Source of the DNA: a virus
IMG/VR virus record: IMGVR_UViG_3300046169_000125
Span: 1-60,788 of that record
Length of the DNA: 60,788 nucleotides
Strand: one strand, 5' to 3'
The translations under genes and the position numbers were made by a program. The stretch's first letter is position 1; each line of letters starts with the position of its first letter. The notes under the pieces are model-generated. The model ran no database searches. It had not been told where the DNA came from and saw only the letters and a list, made by a program, of their open reading frames with translations. Below are positions 36,370-44,700 of this stretch, piece by piece.

Positions 36370-37528
36370 GATTATTGTCGTTATAAAGTTTTAGATTGAT
36401 TGCGTCTTCCCAAAATTCATCGCAGTCGATAACGGTATTGTGTTCTCCCTCGATACCGTTCCTCCATGCCGCTTTGCTAGCATAGATTTTATTATCTGAT
36501 ACGATGACTTGTGAGCTTTTATAACGAGTATTATTGCATATTTTATCATGGTTGTCAATATCATTCTTTGTTTTTTGTTCAAGAAAATGCACATCCCAAT
36601 CGAAGAACTTTAATCGCACATCATTTATTATGTCATTATCTTTGCATATTAATTTTAATTTTATACCTAATTTCTTGCATGCTTTAAAAAATGTATCGTC
36701 ATCATCTGGTTGTACAAAATAATTGATTTGATTTACATTGTTTTTGATTGCCTGTAAGTAGTTGATTTGCATAGGTTGGTCAAGGAATAGGTTTACCTTG
36801 CGGGTGTATGCCCATTGAGCGATATTCTGTTCGTTAAAATGTTCGTGACCAAGTATGTTTGCGGGTTGACCTGACGCAAAGCTTTTGCCGAGTACGCAAT
36901 TTGGAACAACTGCAAGTGAGCTAGCGTGATATGCGGCGCCAGTATGAAAAGTTTTAATGTTATGTAGATTATTTTTTATATTCAATAACCTCAAGACGGA
37001 TTCCGCGATTTGCTCGGGCTTGATTTCATTGATTGTTTTTGGATATTCATTGTCAGAAAAACTTGCTTTTCTTTTGGTGCGATCTGGTTCAAGTAAAATT
37101 TGACTTGCTTGGTCGCCCCAATATGGCCCACAACATTCTTTGTATAATGTAGAATATAAATTCACTATCTTTTTATCGAAGCCGCTTGCAATATGAGTAC
37201 TGAATGAATCAGTGCCAAAATGAAGCATTGAATTTTTGATGATGTATGCTGCTTGACGAATAGTTGTTTGACCTTGGTGGTGCAAGCAATGACTTACCTT
37301 AGATTCTTCTTTATTCCCTATTTGTATAATTTTAATATTTTCTTTATCTAAATAAGGGTGAATTAGGTCTGTTACGTCATTGTAATAATCGTAAGTTTTT
37401 GATTGAATGCGGTTGCTTGCATGTAATGTGATATACTTATCCGGTGTAACTGGGAAGTAAGAAGTTTCGATTGAGGGCCTGTCTATTTTAACACCGCAGG
37501 AAAGTGCATATTGTTCGACTAGGTGCAT
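36359..37528 (-). CDS. C-terminal half of a GT9 glycosyltransferase fused to an unknown domain
   Basis: Residues 1-185 of this 389-residue protein match the C-terminal, donor-binding half of family GT9 (heptosyltransferase-type): KYITLHASNR, IIQIGNKEE, GQTTIRQAAYIIKNSMLHFGTDSFSTHIAS, KIVNLYS and GPYWGD. The N-terminal half of the same fold lies at the end of the upstream gene (37519-39426), with which it overlaps by 10 bases at TTATGCACCTAG. The remaining 200 residues form a separate domain I do not recognise (LAVVPNCVLGKSFASGQPANILGHEHF). The pair may work as a two-chain enzyme or be joined by a -1 frameshift. Confidence 0.65.
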   Translation of the reverse strand: MHLVEQYALSCGVKIDRPSIETSYFPVTPDKYITLHASNRIQSKTYDYYNDVTDLIHPYLDKENIKIIQIGNKEESKVSHCLHHQGQTTIRQAAYIIKNSMLHFGTDSFSTHIASGFDKKIVNLYSTLYKECCGPYWGDQASQILLEPDRTKRKASFSDNEYPKTINEIKPEQIAESVLRLLNIKNNLHNIKTFHTGAAYHASSLAVVPNCVLGKSFASGQPANILGHEHFNEQNIAQWAYTRKVNLFLDQPMQINYLQAIKNNVNQINYFVQPDDDDTFFKACKKLGIKLKLICKDNDIINDVRLKFFDWDVHFLEQKTKNDIDNHDKICNNTRYKSSQVIVSDNKIYASKAAWRNGIEGEHNTVIDCDEFWEDAINLKLYNDNNHGT

Positions 37529-39426
37529 AATTCAAATTGTATTTTATCTTTACCGTTATGTGGAAAGTTGACGATTCGTTGGGTGCCAAGAAATGGAATG
37601 AATGCAATTTCGAAATATCCTTCGTGATCGCCTTGACCCTCCATAAGTGGTAGGTTTGCCAGTGAGTCGTGATAAGGTATGCATTTATGAATATAAGGGT
37701 TTCCATCTAACACTTCAAAATACTGTGGGCGAGTGGCAAAGTAAATATTTAAATTTTTGTATTGTTTTTTTATGTTTGGAAGAAGTGAAGTTGTGAGATA
37801 CACGTCCCCAATTCTTTCTGGCATTACAATCAACAACCTTTTTCCTTTATCATCTTCGTCTAATAGGTCACTTAAATCTACCTTTTTGTTTTCACGGTTT
37901 TCTTTTTCTGCAACACTTCTGAAATATTTTAATACGTCTTCTCTTTTTAAGTCATCATTTAACCTTTTCATCCAATGCTTGTGCCCTTCATCTGTTGGAT
38001 ATGTCTCTACTTTAAGTATGTTTTTATATAAATCACTTAACCATTCTGAGTCATTATCTGTTTGTATTGGTTCATAATTTGGATCTCTTTCCTCTGTCTC
38101 AAAATCAAAATTCCAATCAACTGGCTGCATTTCATCCAAAACCTTTTCGAGCTGCTTACCTATAACTTCTACACTGTAATTATCTATAACGAATTGTCTC
38201 GCCTGCTTACCCATTTTTTCACGCTTTTTGGGTTTCATTTCATAAACTTTTCGAAGTTGGTAAGCTATACTTTTGGGGTCGGTACTTGCTTTAATGAATT
38301 GAGTTCCTGGTTCACGGTATTCTGTCCAACTAAGAGGTAAACTTTCAGCCTCAGGTACGCAACAATCCTCTCCGCAACTATAATTTGTTACAAGAGTAAC
38401 TAGCTCTGTTAACTTAGCTTCTTGAATGGGAATTTCTTGGCCACCACTTGTAAATGGGTGACAATAAACATTCATTAAATTATAAATTTCATTGAGCTGA
38501 TCTTCATCTACTCCAGCTCTAGTACTTGTTGTTACTTGAGTTTTTTCTCCACCACAAAATTTACAATCCTGATTTTCTCCCGAAAAATTTTTTACTTCAT
38601 ACTCTTTGCATTCTTTACAATAATAAGTTGTTAGAATTTTTGTTGGATCTATATCTTTTTCTTTCAGTAGTCGTGGTATGTCCCAACCTTCACCCCAGTG
38701 AGTATGCAACAGTAATTTTGCATTGCATGTTGGGTTTTGTTGACAAAAGATTTTGAATCCTTCGAGAAGATTCGGGACGCTTTTGCGAAGTTGGTTGCGA
38801 AAAACAAAACCAATGATGAAATCATCCGAGTTGACATTATGTCTCTGACGAAGCTCCCAACGTTTTTCATCTTTAAGTTTATAAAAATTAGATGTGTCTA
38901 ATGCGCCACGAAGAGTCTTTACGTGATCTTGACCGATTTCATTTAAAGATCTTTGAGCGAAACTTGCCCATGTAAAATAGTTTTTAATTTTTGGGGCAGC
39001 TTTAACTGCGTCAGGTAAGATCGGAAGACTGTCTAACGTTGTCCAAATCATTGAATTTATCTTATTCCACCAAGTTTTTTCAGTGAAACCATTGAAAGCC
39101 CAAATATCTTCAATTCCAATGTAAACGTCAGGCTTTTCACGTTCGATGATTTTATCTATCATCTCAGCTCCGTATCCAGCATTTCTAGCTAATTGAGGAT
39201 CCTGTTGTAGTTTTTTTATAGTTCTGGAGTCGGAAGGTAGGGAACCTTCAGCTTTCCATGGTAGGTTTTTCAAACTTGGATCACCCCACCTTATTCCGTT
39301 TGAGAATTCTACTAAATCATATTTACCAGTTTTCTGAAGATGTATCAGTATATTTTTGGTACATTTACCAAATCCAGTAAAAGCTTTACAGTGATTGCTA
39401 TGTATTAAAACCTTCTTTTTTTTCAT
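37519..39426 (-). CDS. Multidomain glycosyltransferase: GT4, DUF4214-like, GT9 N-half
   Basis: The 635-residue protein starts MKKKKVLIHSNHCKAFTGFGKCTKN, a GT-B acceptor domain. A zinc-ribbon-like insert with CxxC pairs (YYCKECKE and CKFCGG) occurs near 267-297. The donor-domain signature follows: NVYCHPFTSGGQEIPIQEAKLTELVTLV. Residues 455-510 (SEWLSDLYKNILKVETYPTDEG, KHWMKRLNDDLKREDVL) resemble the DUF4214 linker found in bacterial glycosyltransferases. From about 530 a GT9 N-terminal Rossmann half begins (RLLIVMPERIGDVYLTTSLLPNIKK) and ends at the stop; its partner half is the next gene. Cytoplasmic transfer of sugars to a glycan or protein is likely. Confidence 0.75.
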   Translation of the reverse strand: MKKKKVLIHSNHCKAFTGFGKCTKNILIHLQKTGKYDLVEFSNGIRWGDPSLKNLPWKAEGSLPSDSRTIKKLQQDPQLARNAGYGAEMIDKIIEREKPDVYIGIEDIWAFNGFTEKTWWNKINSMIWTTLDSLPILPDAVKAAPKIKNYFTWASFAQRSLNEIGQDHVKTLRGALDTSNFYKLKDEKRWELRQRHNVNSDDFIIGFVFRNQLRKSVPNLLEGFKIFCQQNPTCNAKLLLHTHWGEGWDIPRLLKEKDIDPTKILTTYYCKECKEYEVKNFSGENQDCKFCGGEKTQVTTSTRAGVDEDQLNEIYNLMNVYCHPFTSGGQEIPIQEAKLTELVTLVTNYSCGEDCCVPEAESLPLSWTEYREPGTQFIKASTDPKSIAYQLRKVYEMKPKKREKMGKQARQFVIDNYSVEVIGKQLEKVLDEMQPVDWNFDFETEERDPNYEPIQTDNDSEWLSDLYKNILKVETYPTDEGHKHWMKRLNDDLKREDVLKYFRSVAEKENRENKKVDLSDLLDEDDKGKRLLIVMPERIGDVYLTTSLLPNIKKQYKNLNIYFATRPQYFEVLDGNPYIHKCIPYHDSLANLPLMEGQGDHEGYFEIAFIPFLGTQRIVNFPHNGKDKIQFELCT

Positions 39427-39998
39427 TAAAAAGGAACGTCTTCACTAGGCTCAGGGCTTTGACTTTCTTCTTTTTTGTTTGACTTGTAGTCTTTTAATTT
39501 TTTAAGCTCTTCTTTGCGGCGGTGGGAATATAAAGTATTTAAATAAAACTTTAAAAATTCACAAAGATTTTCTACCTCTCCAGGTTCAAGTGGAATTCTA
39601 AATGCTTGATTTCCGTTTCTGGTGAAATTTATTCCAAAGGCAGGAAGCGTTATCCATTCTTCTTTGTCTCCATTGCGAACTTTTGATTTCTTGTCCCAGG
39701 GAGCGCACTTGATTGTGGTTTTGTTTTCTTCGTAAGCGTGGTAAGATGAAAATTCATGACGTTTTTGAAACGCGCTAATCATTCCACCAATTTCGAATTC
39801 AGTAAATTTTAAATTAATTTTCTTTTCGGGGTCGCTAGCATTACCTGAGAAGTTTCCCGTTCTCCTCTTTTCGTCCCAACCGAATTGCTGAATTGCGTTG
39901 ACGTATACTACAGGCTCTTTCTTTTTATCGACCCCGATAGAAAAGTTAAATGCGCAACCTGTGTTTTTACTGTTTGGTTTATATATTGCTAGTGACAT
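39426..39998 (-). CDS. Putative ssDNA-binding protein with SSB-like acidic tail
   Basis: The 190-residue protein has a beta-rich body (MSLAIYKPNSKNTGCAFNFSIG, FTEFEIGGMISAFQKRHEFSSYHAYEENKTTIKC, AFGINFTRNGNQAFRIPLEPGEVENLCEFLKFYLNTLY). The pattern of strand, helix, YH and a closing helix recalls whirly/PC4-like nucleic-acid-binding folds. The C-terminus SPEPSEDVPF closely mimics the acidic DDIPF tip through which SSB proteins recruit partners. A canonical SSB is encoded separately at 45290. A sigma-70 type promoter (40020-40047) precedes it, so early expression is likely. Confidence 0.5.
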   Translation of the reverse strand: MSLAIYKPNSKNTGCAFNFSIGVDKKKEPVVYVNAIQQFGWDEKRRTGNFSGNASDPEKKINLKFTEFEIGGMISAFQKRHEFSSYHAYEENKTTIKCAPWDKKSKVRNGDKEEWITLPAFGINFTRNGNQAFRIPLEPGEVENLCEFLKFYLNTLYSHRRKEELKKLKDYKSNKKEESQSPEPSEDVPF

Positions 39999-40019
39999 AG
40001 TTTAATAATTTGTTTAATG

Positions 40020-40047
40020 ATTATATCAACTATGTTGTTTTTTTCAA
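40020..40047 (-). promoter_or_regulatory. Sigma-70-type early promoter
   Basis: On the minus strand, TTGAAA (40047-40042) and TATAAT (40025-40020) are separated by 16 bases, pointing to the gene starting at 39998. About 21 bases separate the -10 element from the ATG, so the mRNA has a short leader. Confidence 0.6.
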
Positions 40048-40866
40048 TTATATATCATTTATATGATGACACCAATCTTCTTCTGCTCGCAGGGAATCGT
40101 ATTTTCTGTAACTAGATGTCCATGTGCGACTAGGTAGATCGCGTATTCGAATAATGTCAAAGTGCTTTTTCATTTGTTCTTTTGAGCGATTTGGATCAGG
40201 TTTATCGCGGAATTTTAAAATAGGGTCAAAATAAGTTGATATGACTCCGTGTGCAATTAGTTGTTCTGGGCCAAGGGAGCCAATCCTATTCATAACGCAC
40301 CTCATGTAAGTGTACTCGAAAATCTCTTGCATCCTTTTTTTGTTGCCAGCTATTAGGTGGTCGGAAGGGTGAAATTTAAGTTGTGAGTCTCTGCGAAAAT
40401 AAATATTGGATGTTACGATTTTGTACCAATTTTGCGAATCTCTATTTGATTTAAGTATTTTTAGTAACGAATCAAGTAAGGGGTAACTTTCGTCAGATCG
40501 TGTTTTAATCGCAAAGTATCCAGTTGCTTCTTTTAATCCGTTATATGTTGTATGGTTTTGAAGTATAAGTGGATGCTTTTGGTTTGTACGTTTGGCTTTT
40601 CCAAAAATATCTTTGTAGTCGTTGACTATAATTTTTATTTTATCTTTATATGCGTCAAGCAATGATAGGTTATCATTGTTCCAACAGCTTACAATCACCT
40701 CTCCATACTTTAAGTAATTAGGGATGGTATCAATGCTTCTTTTGTTAAGTGGGCCCTGTATGATAATAGAAACTGTATCTTCATAAGCTTCTATTTTTTT
40801 TAATAAGCATTTATTAAACTCAAGCCACCAACGATCAAAGCGGCTAACATACGGCTCGTGGTTCAC
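40048..40866 (-). CDS. WavE-family glycosyltransferase-like protein
   Basis: The 272-residue protein shows the WavE lipopolysaccharide-synthesis pattern: VSIIIQGPLN near 32-41, IPNYLKYGEVIVSCWNNDN, a middle ATGYFAIKTRSDE, and FHPSDHLIAGNKKRMQEIF. The KTRSDE acidic site probably binds the sugar nucleotide and metal. It is the last gene of the minus-strand operon that begins at 43678 and overlaps its upstream neighbour by 4 bases. Length is slightly short for the family. Substrate unknown. Confidence 0.7.
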   Translation of the reverse strand: MNHEPYVSRFDRWWLEFNKCLLKKIEAYEDTVSIIIQGPLNKRSIDTIPNYLKYGEVIVSCWNNDNLSLLDAYKDKIKIIVNDYKDIFGKAKRTNQKHPLILQNHTTYNGLKEATGYFAIKTRSDESYPLLDSLLKILKSNRDSQNWYKIVTSNIYFRRDSQLKFHPSDHLIAGNKKRMQEIFEYTYMRCVMNRIGSLGPEQLIAHGVISTYFDPILKFRDKPDPNRSKEQMKKHFDIIRIRDLPSRTWTSSYRKYDSLRAEEDWCHHINDI

Positions 40867-41285
40867 AATAAATAATCACCACACAATCCAAAGCAATTTT
40901 TACTAACATAATTTCTTGTGTCTTGCATAACTAAAACACTTTTTTGACAAACGCTCTTTTGTGGATATGTCCACACGTACCCTTTTGATGTTAATGTTCG
41001 GTCATCTTCTTGATGAAAGAAAATATTGAGTGAATCAAAATGTATTAATGTAAATAACGCTTCGTCGTTTTTGCAATGTATCCATAATTTGTTTTTGTTT
41101 TGTATGAGAAAACTTAGTGAGCATGGATACTGGGGGCTGTCGTGACCAAGCCATAGTTGTTTGTGTGCCCAAACGTCAACCTCTACATCGTATCCTTTAT
41201 CAATCGCTTCAATGATATACTTAGGATCATTTTCGCGCTCAGGGTTCGGGCCCTCAATGTTTCCTCTATGAGCTATTAATTTCAT
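40863..41285 (-). CDS. Short glycerophosphodiester-phosphodiesterase-like protein
   Basis: The 140-residue protein begins MKLIAHRGNIEGPNPERENDP, then AIDKGYDVEVDVW and LWLGHDSPQY. This is the N-terminal GDPD active-site pattern: His-Arg-Gly-Asn, then Glu-x-Asp, then a His. The usual C-terminal barrel strands are reduced, so it is about half the size of a classical enzyme. Similar short forms accompany surface-sugar genes. It may act on a sugar phosphate rather than on phospholipid. It lies between the HAD/nucleotidyltransferase and WavE-like genes, overlapping both. Confidence 0.75.
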   Translation of the reverse strand: MKLIAHRGNIEGPNPERENDPKYIIEAIDKGYDVEVDVWAHKQLWLGHDSPQYPCSLSFLIQNKNKLWIHCKNDEALFTLIHFDSLNIFFHQEDDRTLTSKGYVWTYPQKSVCQKSVLVMQDTRNYVSKNCFGLCGDYLL

Positions 41286-42642
41286 ACTTCAAAAATAAGT
41301 CTAAATCTTCCGGGGTGCCAAGGCCCCACATTTTATCAATATGAAAAGTTTTAACTCTAGCGCCGCGAAGAAGTGCTTCATTATAAACAGGGCAAACATA
41401 AAATTCATTGTTTACTCGAATATCTTTTTCAATCATAGATTCTGCGCATTCAACATAATCTTTCCCACGCTTCCAGAAATAAATTCCAACTGTAGCATGC
41501 TTACTGATTGGTTTTTTTTCTGCTACTTCAGTAACAAAACCGTCCTCGTTTAATTTTGCGTAACTCCATTTTGGGTGAGTTGCTTCGAATGTCAATATTG
41601 ATCCATCAATGTCGTCAGCCATGCATGAGTACATGTATTCATTACTGTTCCAATTTACATACTGATCTGAGTTTGCAAGAACAAGCGGTTCGTCGTTGTT
41701 TATAAATTCTTTCGCGAGGAGTGTCGTGCACGCCGCGCCTTCAGTGATTCCTTCTACTTGTACAATTTCACAGTTTGGTGCAATTAAATTGAGTGTGTGT
41801 TGAAGCGCATACTTTTCGTAATGTTCTTTTTGCACAATAAATATATGTCTAGCATCCATGTTTAGGTTCTCAACAACTCTTTGAATCATTGGTTTACCAT
41901 TGACATCAATAAGAGGTTTTGGGAAAGTATACCCCGCCTGCTCAAATCGAGAGCCTGCACCTGCCATTGGAATTAATACGTTCATATTTCCTCCTTGCCA
42001 CTTGGGTTGTATGTGTGATCTTCGTTCTGCATTAATGATAGTATTGTGAACTTTATCAAATGTCAAATCGTTGCTATCAGTTACCGCGCAGAGATTAGCT
42101 CCTGAGCGTAGAGCTCCCTTTCTACCAATGTGCGAATCTTCAATGATAACTGTTTCATCTGGATTGACTGCACATCTCAACATACATCTCATATAAATTT
42201 CTGCATTTGGTTTTGGGCTTTGTACATCTTCGTTTGAATAAAGAAAGTCTATATGTTCAAAGAATCCTTTTCTTATGAGTTGTAATTTTGCTGTACTGCG
42301 TATAGAGTTGGTTGCGCATGCAATTGTATAATTTTGTTTTTTTAATTTTTTTAAAATTTCTTGTATTCGAGTGTCAATTGTAAAATTGTTAATTTCTTCA
42401 AGAGTTTTTTGTTGCTTCAATTTCCATACTTGATTGTGGCTAGATTTAGGCAATCCTTTTTCGCGAGTTAGTTTCGCTAGTTTTTGTGTTGTGGTTAACG
42501 CATCATACTTGCAGAGATGCTCTTCTTTACTTATAACATATTGCTCGCCAACGTCAGATAGCGCTCGATTCAATGCGATGAAGTGTAATTCGCGCGACTC
42601 AACGAGTACGCCATCAAGATCAAATATTATTAATTTTATCAT
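41266..42642 (-). CDS. HAD phosphatase fused to sugar nucleotidyltransferase
   Basis: Residues 1-205 of the 458-residue protein form a HAD hydrolase: FDLDGVLVES (nucleophile D8, acid/base D10), ACATNSIRS, and PKPNAEIYMRCM with VIIEDSHIGRKGA. From residue 220 a complete nucleotidyltransferase follows: MNVLIPMAGAGSRFEQAGYTFPKPLIDVNGKPM, then VLANSDQYVNW with the metal-binding Asp, and EVAEKKPISKHATVGIYFWK. A strong Shine-Dalgarno AAGGAGG sits four bases before the ATG of residue 220, so the second domain may also be made alone. Such pairs make NDP-activated sugars for transferases nearby. Confidence 0.85.
   Translation of the reverse strand: MIKLIIFDLDGVLVESRELHFIALNRALSDVGEQYVISKEEHLCKYDALTTTQKLAKLTREKGLPKSSHNQVWKLKQQKTLEEINNFTIDTRIQEILKKLKKQNYTIACATNSIRSTAKLQLIRKGFFEHIDFLYSNEDVQSPKPNAEIYMRCMLRCAVNPDETVIIEDSHIGRKGALRSGANLCAVTDSNDLTFDKVHNTIINAERRSHIQPKWQGGNMNVLIPMAGAGSRFEQAGYTFPKPLIDVNGKPMIQRVVENLNMDARHIFIVQKEHYEKYALQHTLNLIAPNCEIVQVEGITEGAACTTLLAKEFINNDEPLVLANSDQYVNWNSNEYMYSCMADDIDGSILTFEATHPKWSYAKLNEDGFVTEVAEKKPISKHATVGIYFWKRGKDYVECAESMIEKDIRVNNEFYVCPVYNEALLRGARVKTFHIDKMWGLGTPEDLDLFLKYEINSS
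41983..41996 (-). promoter_or_regulatory. Internal ribosome-binding site in the HAD-nucleotidyltransferase gene
   Basis: AAGGAGG (41996-41990, minus) lies four bases before an in-frame ATG (41985-41983) exactly where the nucleotidyltransferase domain begins. It is among the strongest Shine-Dalgarno sequences I saw here, and suggests an internally started 239-residue product. Confidence 0.6.
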
Positions 42643-43373
42643 TTTATTAGTTTTGTTTTTAGGTTACCAAATTTTGTTGAACCTGTCAATACTGAATATT
42701 TTATGTTATTCATTTTTAGATACATTGTTAATATGCATTCGGGTATTTTGCACATGTAATCAGGGTATCCTTGGTTCCACATAAAATTTACAGGCTCTTC
42801 TATTTTATCAAAACAATTCATGTATTTTTTCATCTGTTTGGGGGCGCCAATTGCTATCTGATCATTGATTTGATTTGGCAATATCGCTTTCTCGTAAACA
42901 AAACTGAATGCAAATTCTTTTTTTAGTTCTTCGTCGTGGTCGTATATTTTATGACCTTCGTAAAATGGTAATTTTATATGCTTGCGACTGATTGCGTCCT
43001 TGATTTCATGCAGTTTTATTTGATTCAGTACATCCAGATCAGGACGAAGTCTGATCACAAGATCATAATCTTTTTTGTGAAGCTTGACGTAATCCTCAAA
43101 TACACCGAAGACTTTCTTCATTCCGAATGTCATGGGTTTGAGGCCCGACCAAATGTCGATCGTGGAACTCTTCATTTTGTGTTCATGGTTCGCATAATCA
43201 AGGGCTGAGAATCTAATTGGTTTATAGTGATTGCAAAAAGCTTGGTGATCTTCATTTTCCCATGTCGACAGAAAGATATCTGGTTTGAATGGTAAGATTA
43301 TATTCTCAAATATACTGTCTCTTGTGAGCTTCCATTCTCCAAGTTTACCACTAAAGCACAGAGCTACCTTCAT
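42639..43373 (-). CDS. Putative GT-A-type glycosyltransferase
   Basis: The 244-residue protein begins MKVALCFSGKLGEWKLTRDSIFENIILPFKPDIFLSTW and continues with YDLVIRLRPDLDVLN, a pattern shared by small uncharacterised transferase-like proteins in phages and bacteria. The RLRPDLD acidic cluster may act like a DxD metal site. Overlaps by 4 bases at both ends couple it to the HTH gene upstream and the HAD gene downstream. Target unknown; context points to surface-glycan synthesis. Confidence 0.5.
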   Translation of the reverse strand: MKVALCFSGKLGEWKLTRDSIFENIILPFKPDIFLSTWENEDHQAFCNHYKPIRFSALDYANHEHKMKSSTIDIWSGLKPMTFGMKKVFGVFEDYVKLHKKDYDLVIRLRPDLDVLNQIKLHEIKDAISRKHIKLPFYEGHKIYDHDEELKKEFAFSFVYEKAILPNQINDQIAIGAPKQMKKYMNCFDKIEEPVNFMWNQGYPDYMCKIPECILTMYLKMNNIKYSVLTGSTKFGNLKTKLIK

Positions 43374-43678
43374 GATTTGCCGCGAACTATCAGTTTGCCT
43401 CCATCAAGAACTAGGGTCTCAAGCTTTGTTGCGGTTCTATTGCAAGTCTTGAATCTTGATATGTGTTGAGCTTTTTTTAGTCGAGATAAACTAGCAGATA
43501 TCTTTCCATAAGACATACCACCAAGATCTTTACCGATTCTCTCGTTTGTAAAAAATATATTTTTACCATGACTAGCTTTAGTTACAAGATAATTGTAAAC
43601 TACGAGATCGTTTCCTATTAATTTTCCGCTAATTACATCTTCCTGAATAGCGCTTGGTATCTGTGTGAATTTTCTCAT
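43370..43678 (-). CDS. Small winged-helix DNA-binding protein
   Basis: The 102-residue basic protein (MRKFTQIPSAIQEDVISGKLIGNDLVVYNYLV) has the winged-helix layout seen in replication-initiation and helix-turn-helix proteins: a helix ending in YNYL, then FTNERIGKDLGGMSYGKISASLSRLKKAQHISR as the recognition part. It leads the minus-strand glycan operon and faces the divergent control region, so it may regulate this operon or its plus-strand counterpart. Its ATG follows the -10 element by seven bases with no ribosome-binding site. Confidence 0.6.
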   Translation of the reverse strand: MRKFTQIPSAIQEDVISGKLIGNDLVVYNYLVTKASHGKNIFFTNERIGKDLGGMSYGKISASLSRLKKAQHISRFKTCNRTATKLETLVLDGGKLIVRGKS

Positions 43679-43714
43679 GCAAATAATACTAATTCAAAAA
43701 CTATGTTTTGTCAA
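43679..43714 (-). promoter_or_regulatory. Sigma-70 promoter for the minus operon, leaderless spacing
   Basis: On the minus strand, TTGACA (43714-43709), a 17-base spacer and TAGTAT (43691-43686) are followed seven bases later by the ATG at 43678. Transcription would start at or next to the start codon. Confidence 0.75.
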
Positions 43715-43817
43715 ACAAAATTCAAAAAATTGAATCCTGGACATTCAATTAATTGTACAATGTTAATACAATACATATTCATAGATATATCTTAATTAAT
43801 ATATATAAATATAAGAA
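43715..43817. other. AT-rich divergent control region with palindromes
   Basis: Between the two early promoters lie ATTCAA-AAAA-TTGAAT, the palindromes CAATTAATTG and ATTGTACAAT, and a TTAATTAA run followed by a long AT stretch. No gene fits. It could hold operator sites or a replication origin; I cannot choose between these. Confidence 0.4.
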
Positions 43818-43846
43818 TTGACAAATTGATGAAATGTTGATATACT
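43818..43846 (+). promoter_or_regulatory. Sigma-70 promoter for the plus operon, leaderless spacing
   Basis: TTGACA (43818-43823), a 17-base spacer and TATACT (43841-43846) lie six bases before the ATG at 43853. This is a near-consensus promoter, with the start of transcription predicted at the start codon. Confidence 0.8.
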
Positions 43847-43852
43847 TGCTGT

Positions 43853-44149
43853 ATGAAAATTATAGATTTAAGTGATGGAAGATATTATATGATTCGTTGC
43901 TCTGACTGGTCAGTAGTAATCCAAGCTGAAGATGAAACCGAGGCCTGTACCGAAGCTCTCAGGGAGATGCTCGATCGGCGAGACAAGAACCTGAAACTAT
44001 CATCAGTCATGATTTCCCACGAGCTCAAGGCTGACGCAATGGAGGATGAATTCGATGACCTAATATCGTACCATAGCGTATCAAGAATGCTAGCTAACGC
44101 TGGATTACACGACCTATCATCTAATGTTAAGATGGTATTTGGCGCATAA
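43853..44149 (+). CDS. Unrecognised early protein
   Basis: The 98-residue acidic protein begins MKIIDLSDGRYYMIRCSDWSVVIQAEDETEACTEALREML, a beta hairpin followed by helix, and is helical later. It opens the early plus operon. Starting at 43853 it would be leaderless; an alternative ATG at 43889 (residue 13) has a Shine-Dalgarno-like GGAAGA six bases upstream. The coherent hairpin from residue 1 favours the first start. No function is recognised. Confidence 0.6.
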   Translation: MKIIDLSDGRYYMIRCSDWSVVIQAEDETEACTEALREMLDRRDKNLKLSSVMISHELKADAMEDEFDDLISYHSVSRMLANAGLHDLSSNVKMVFGA

Positions 44150-44151
44150 TT

Positions 44152-44700
44152 ATGAAACTCATAGGAATATGTGGCTTAGCTAGATGTGGTAAGGATAGTT
44201 TATTCGACCTATCAAAACCATTCTTCGATTCCGCAGGTAAGAAATACAAAAGGTACGCGTTCGCGGACTCATTAAAAAAAGAAGCAGATGAACTACTCTC
44301 AAAGTATGTTGGTATATCTGCCTTTACGGAAGATACATCTCAAAAGCAAACAATAAGACCATTTTTGGTTACATACGGAACTCACGTTCGAAGAAAATTA
44401 AATAAGAATTGTTGGATCGACAAAATCAAAGATGATGTTCTTAGGGATCTAAGTAGCGAAGTTTATGTATTTGTAACAGATGTTCGATTCGAAAACGAGA
44501 TTGATTGGATTCATGAGATGGGCGGAGAGGCAATACATATCACTAGAACGGGTAATGTAGCACCAAACCAAGAGGAGTTAGATAACGACCCCATACTCAA
44601 AAATAAATCAAGAAACCATATTGAATGGAGTGATTTCGATCTTGAAAACATGGAAGAAATATCGAATAAAGTAAATCAAGTGTTATCATCTATATTATGA
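44152..44700 (+). CDS. Deoxynucleoside monophosphate kinase
   Basis: The 182-residue protein has the P-loop GICGLARCGKDS at residues 4-15, as in phage dNMP kinases. Then YRF-type FADSLKKEADELLS, VTYGTHVRRKLNKNCWIDKI, and VFVTDVRFENEIDWIHEMGGEAIHITR follow, the last being the characteristic DVRFxNE substrate and lid segment. It phosphorylates dNMPs to dNDPs for phage DNA synthesis. It follows two bases after the first early gene and overlaps the sigma gene by four bases. Confidence 0.8.
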   Translation: MKLIGICGLARCGKDSLFDLSKPFFDSAGKKYKRYAFADSLKKEADELLSKYVGISAFTEDTSQKQTIRPFLVTYGTHVRRKLNKNCWIDKIKDDVLRDLSSEVYVFVTDVRFENEIDWIHEMGGEAIHITRTGNVAPNQEELDNDPILKNKSRNHIEWSDFDLENMEEISNKVNQVLSSIL

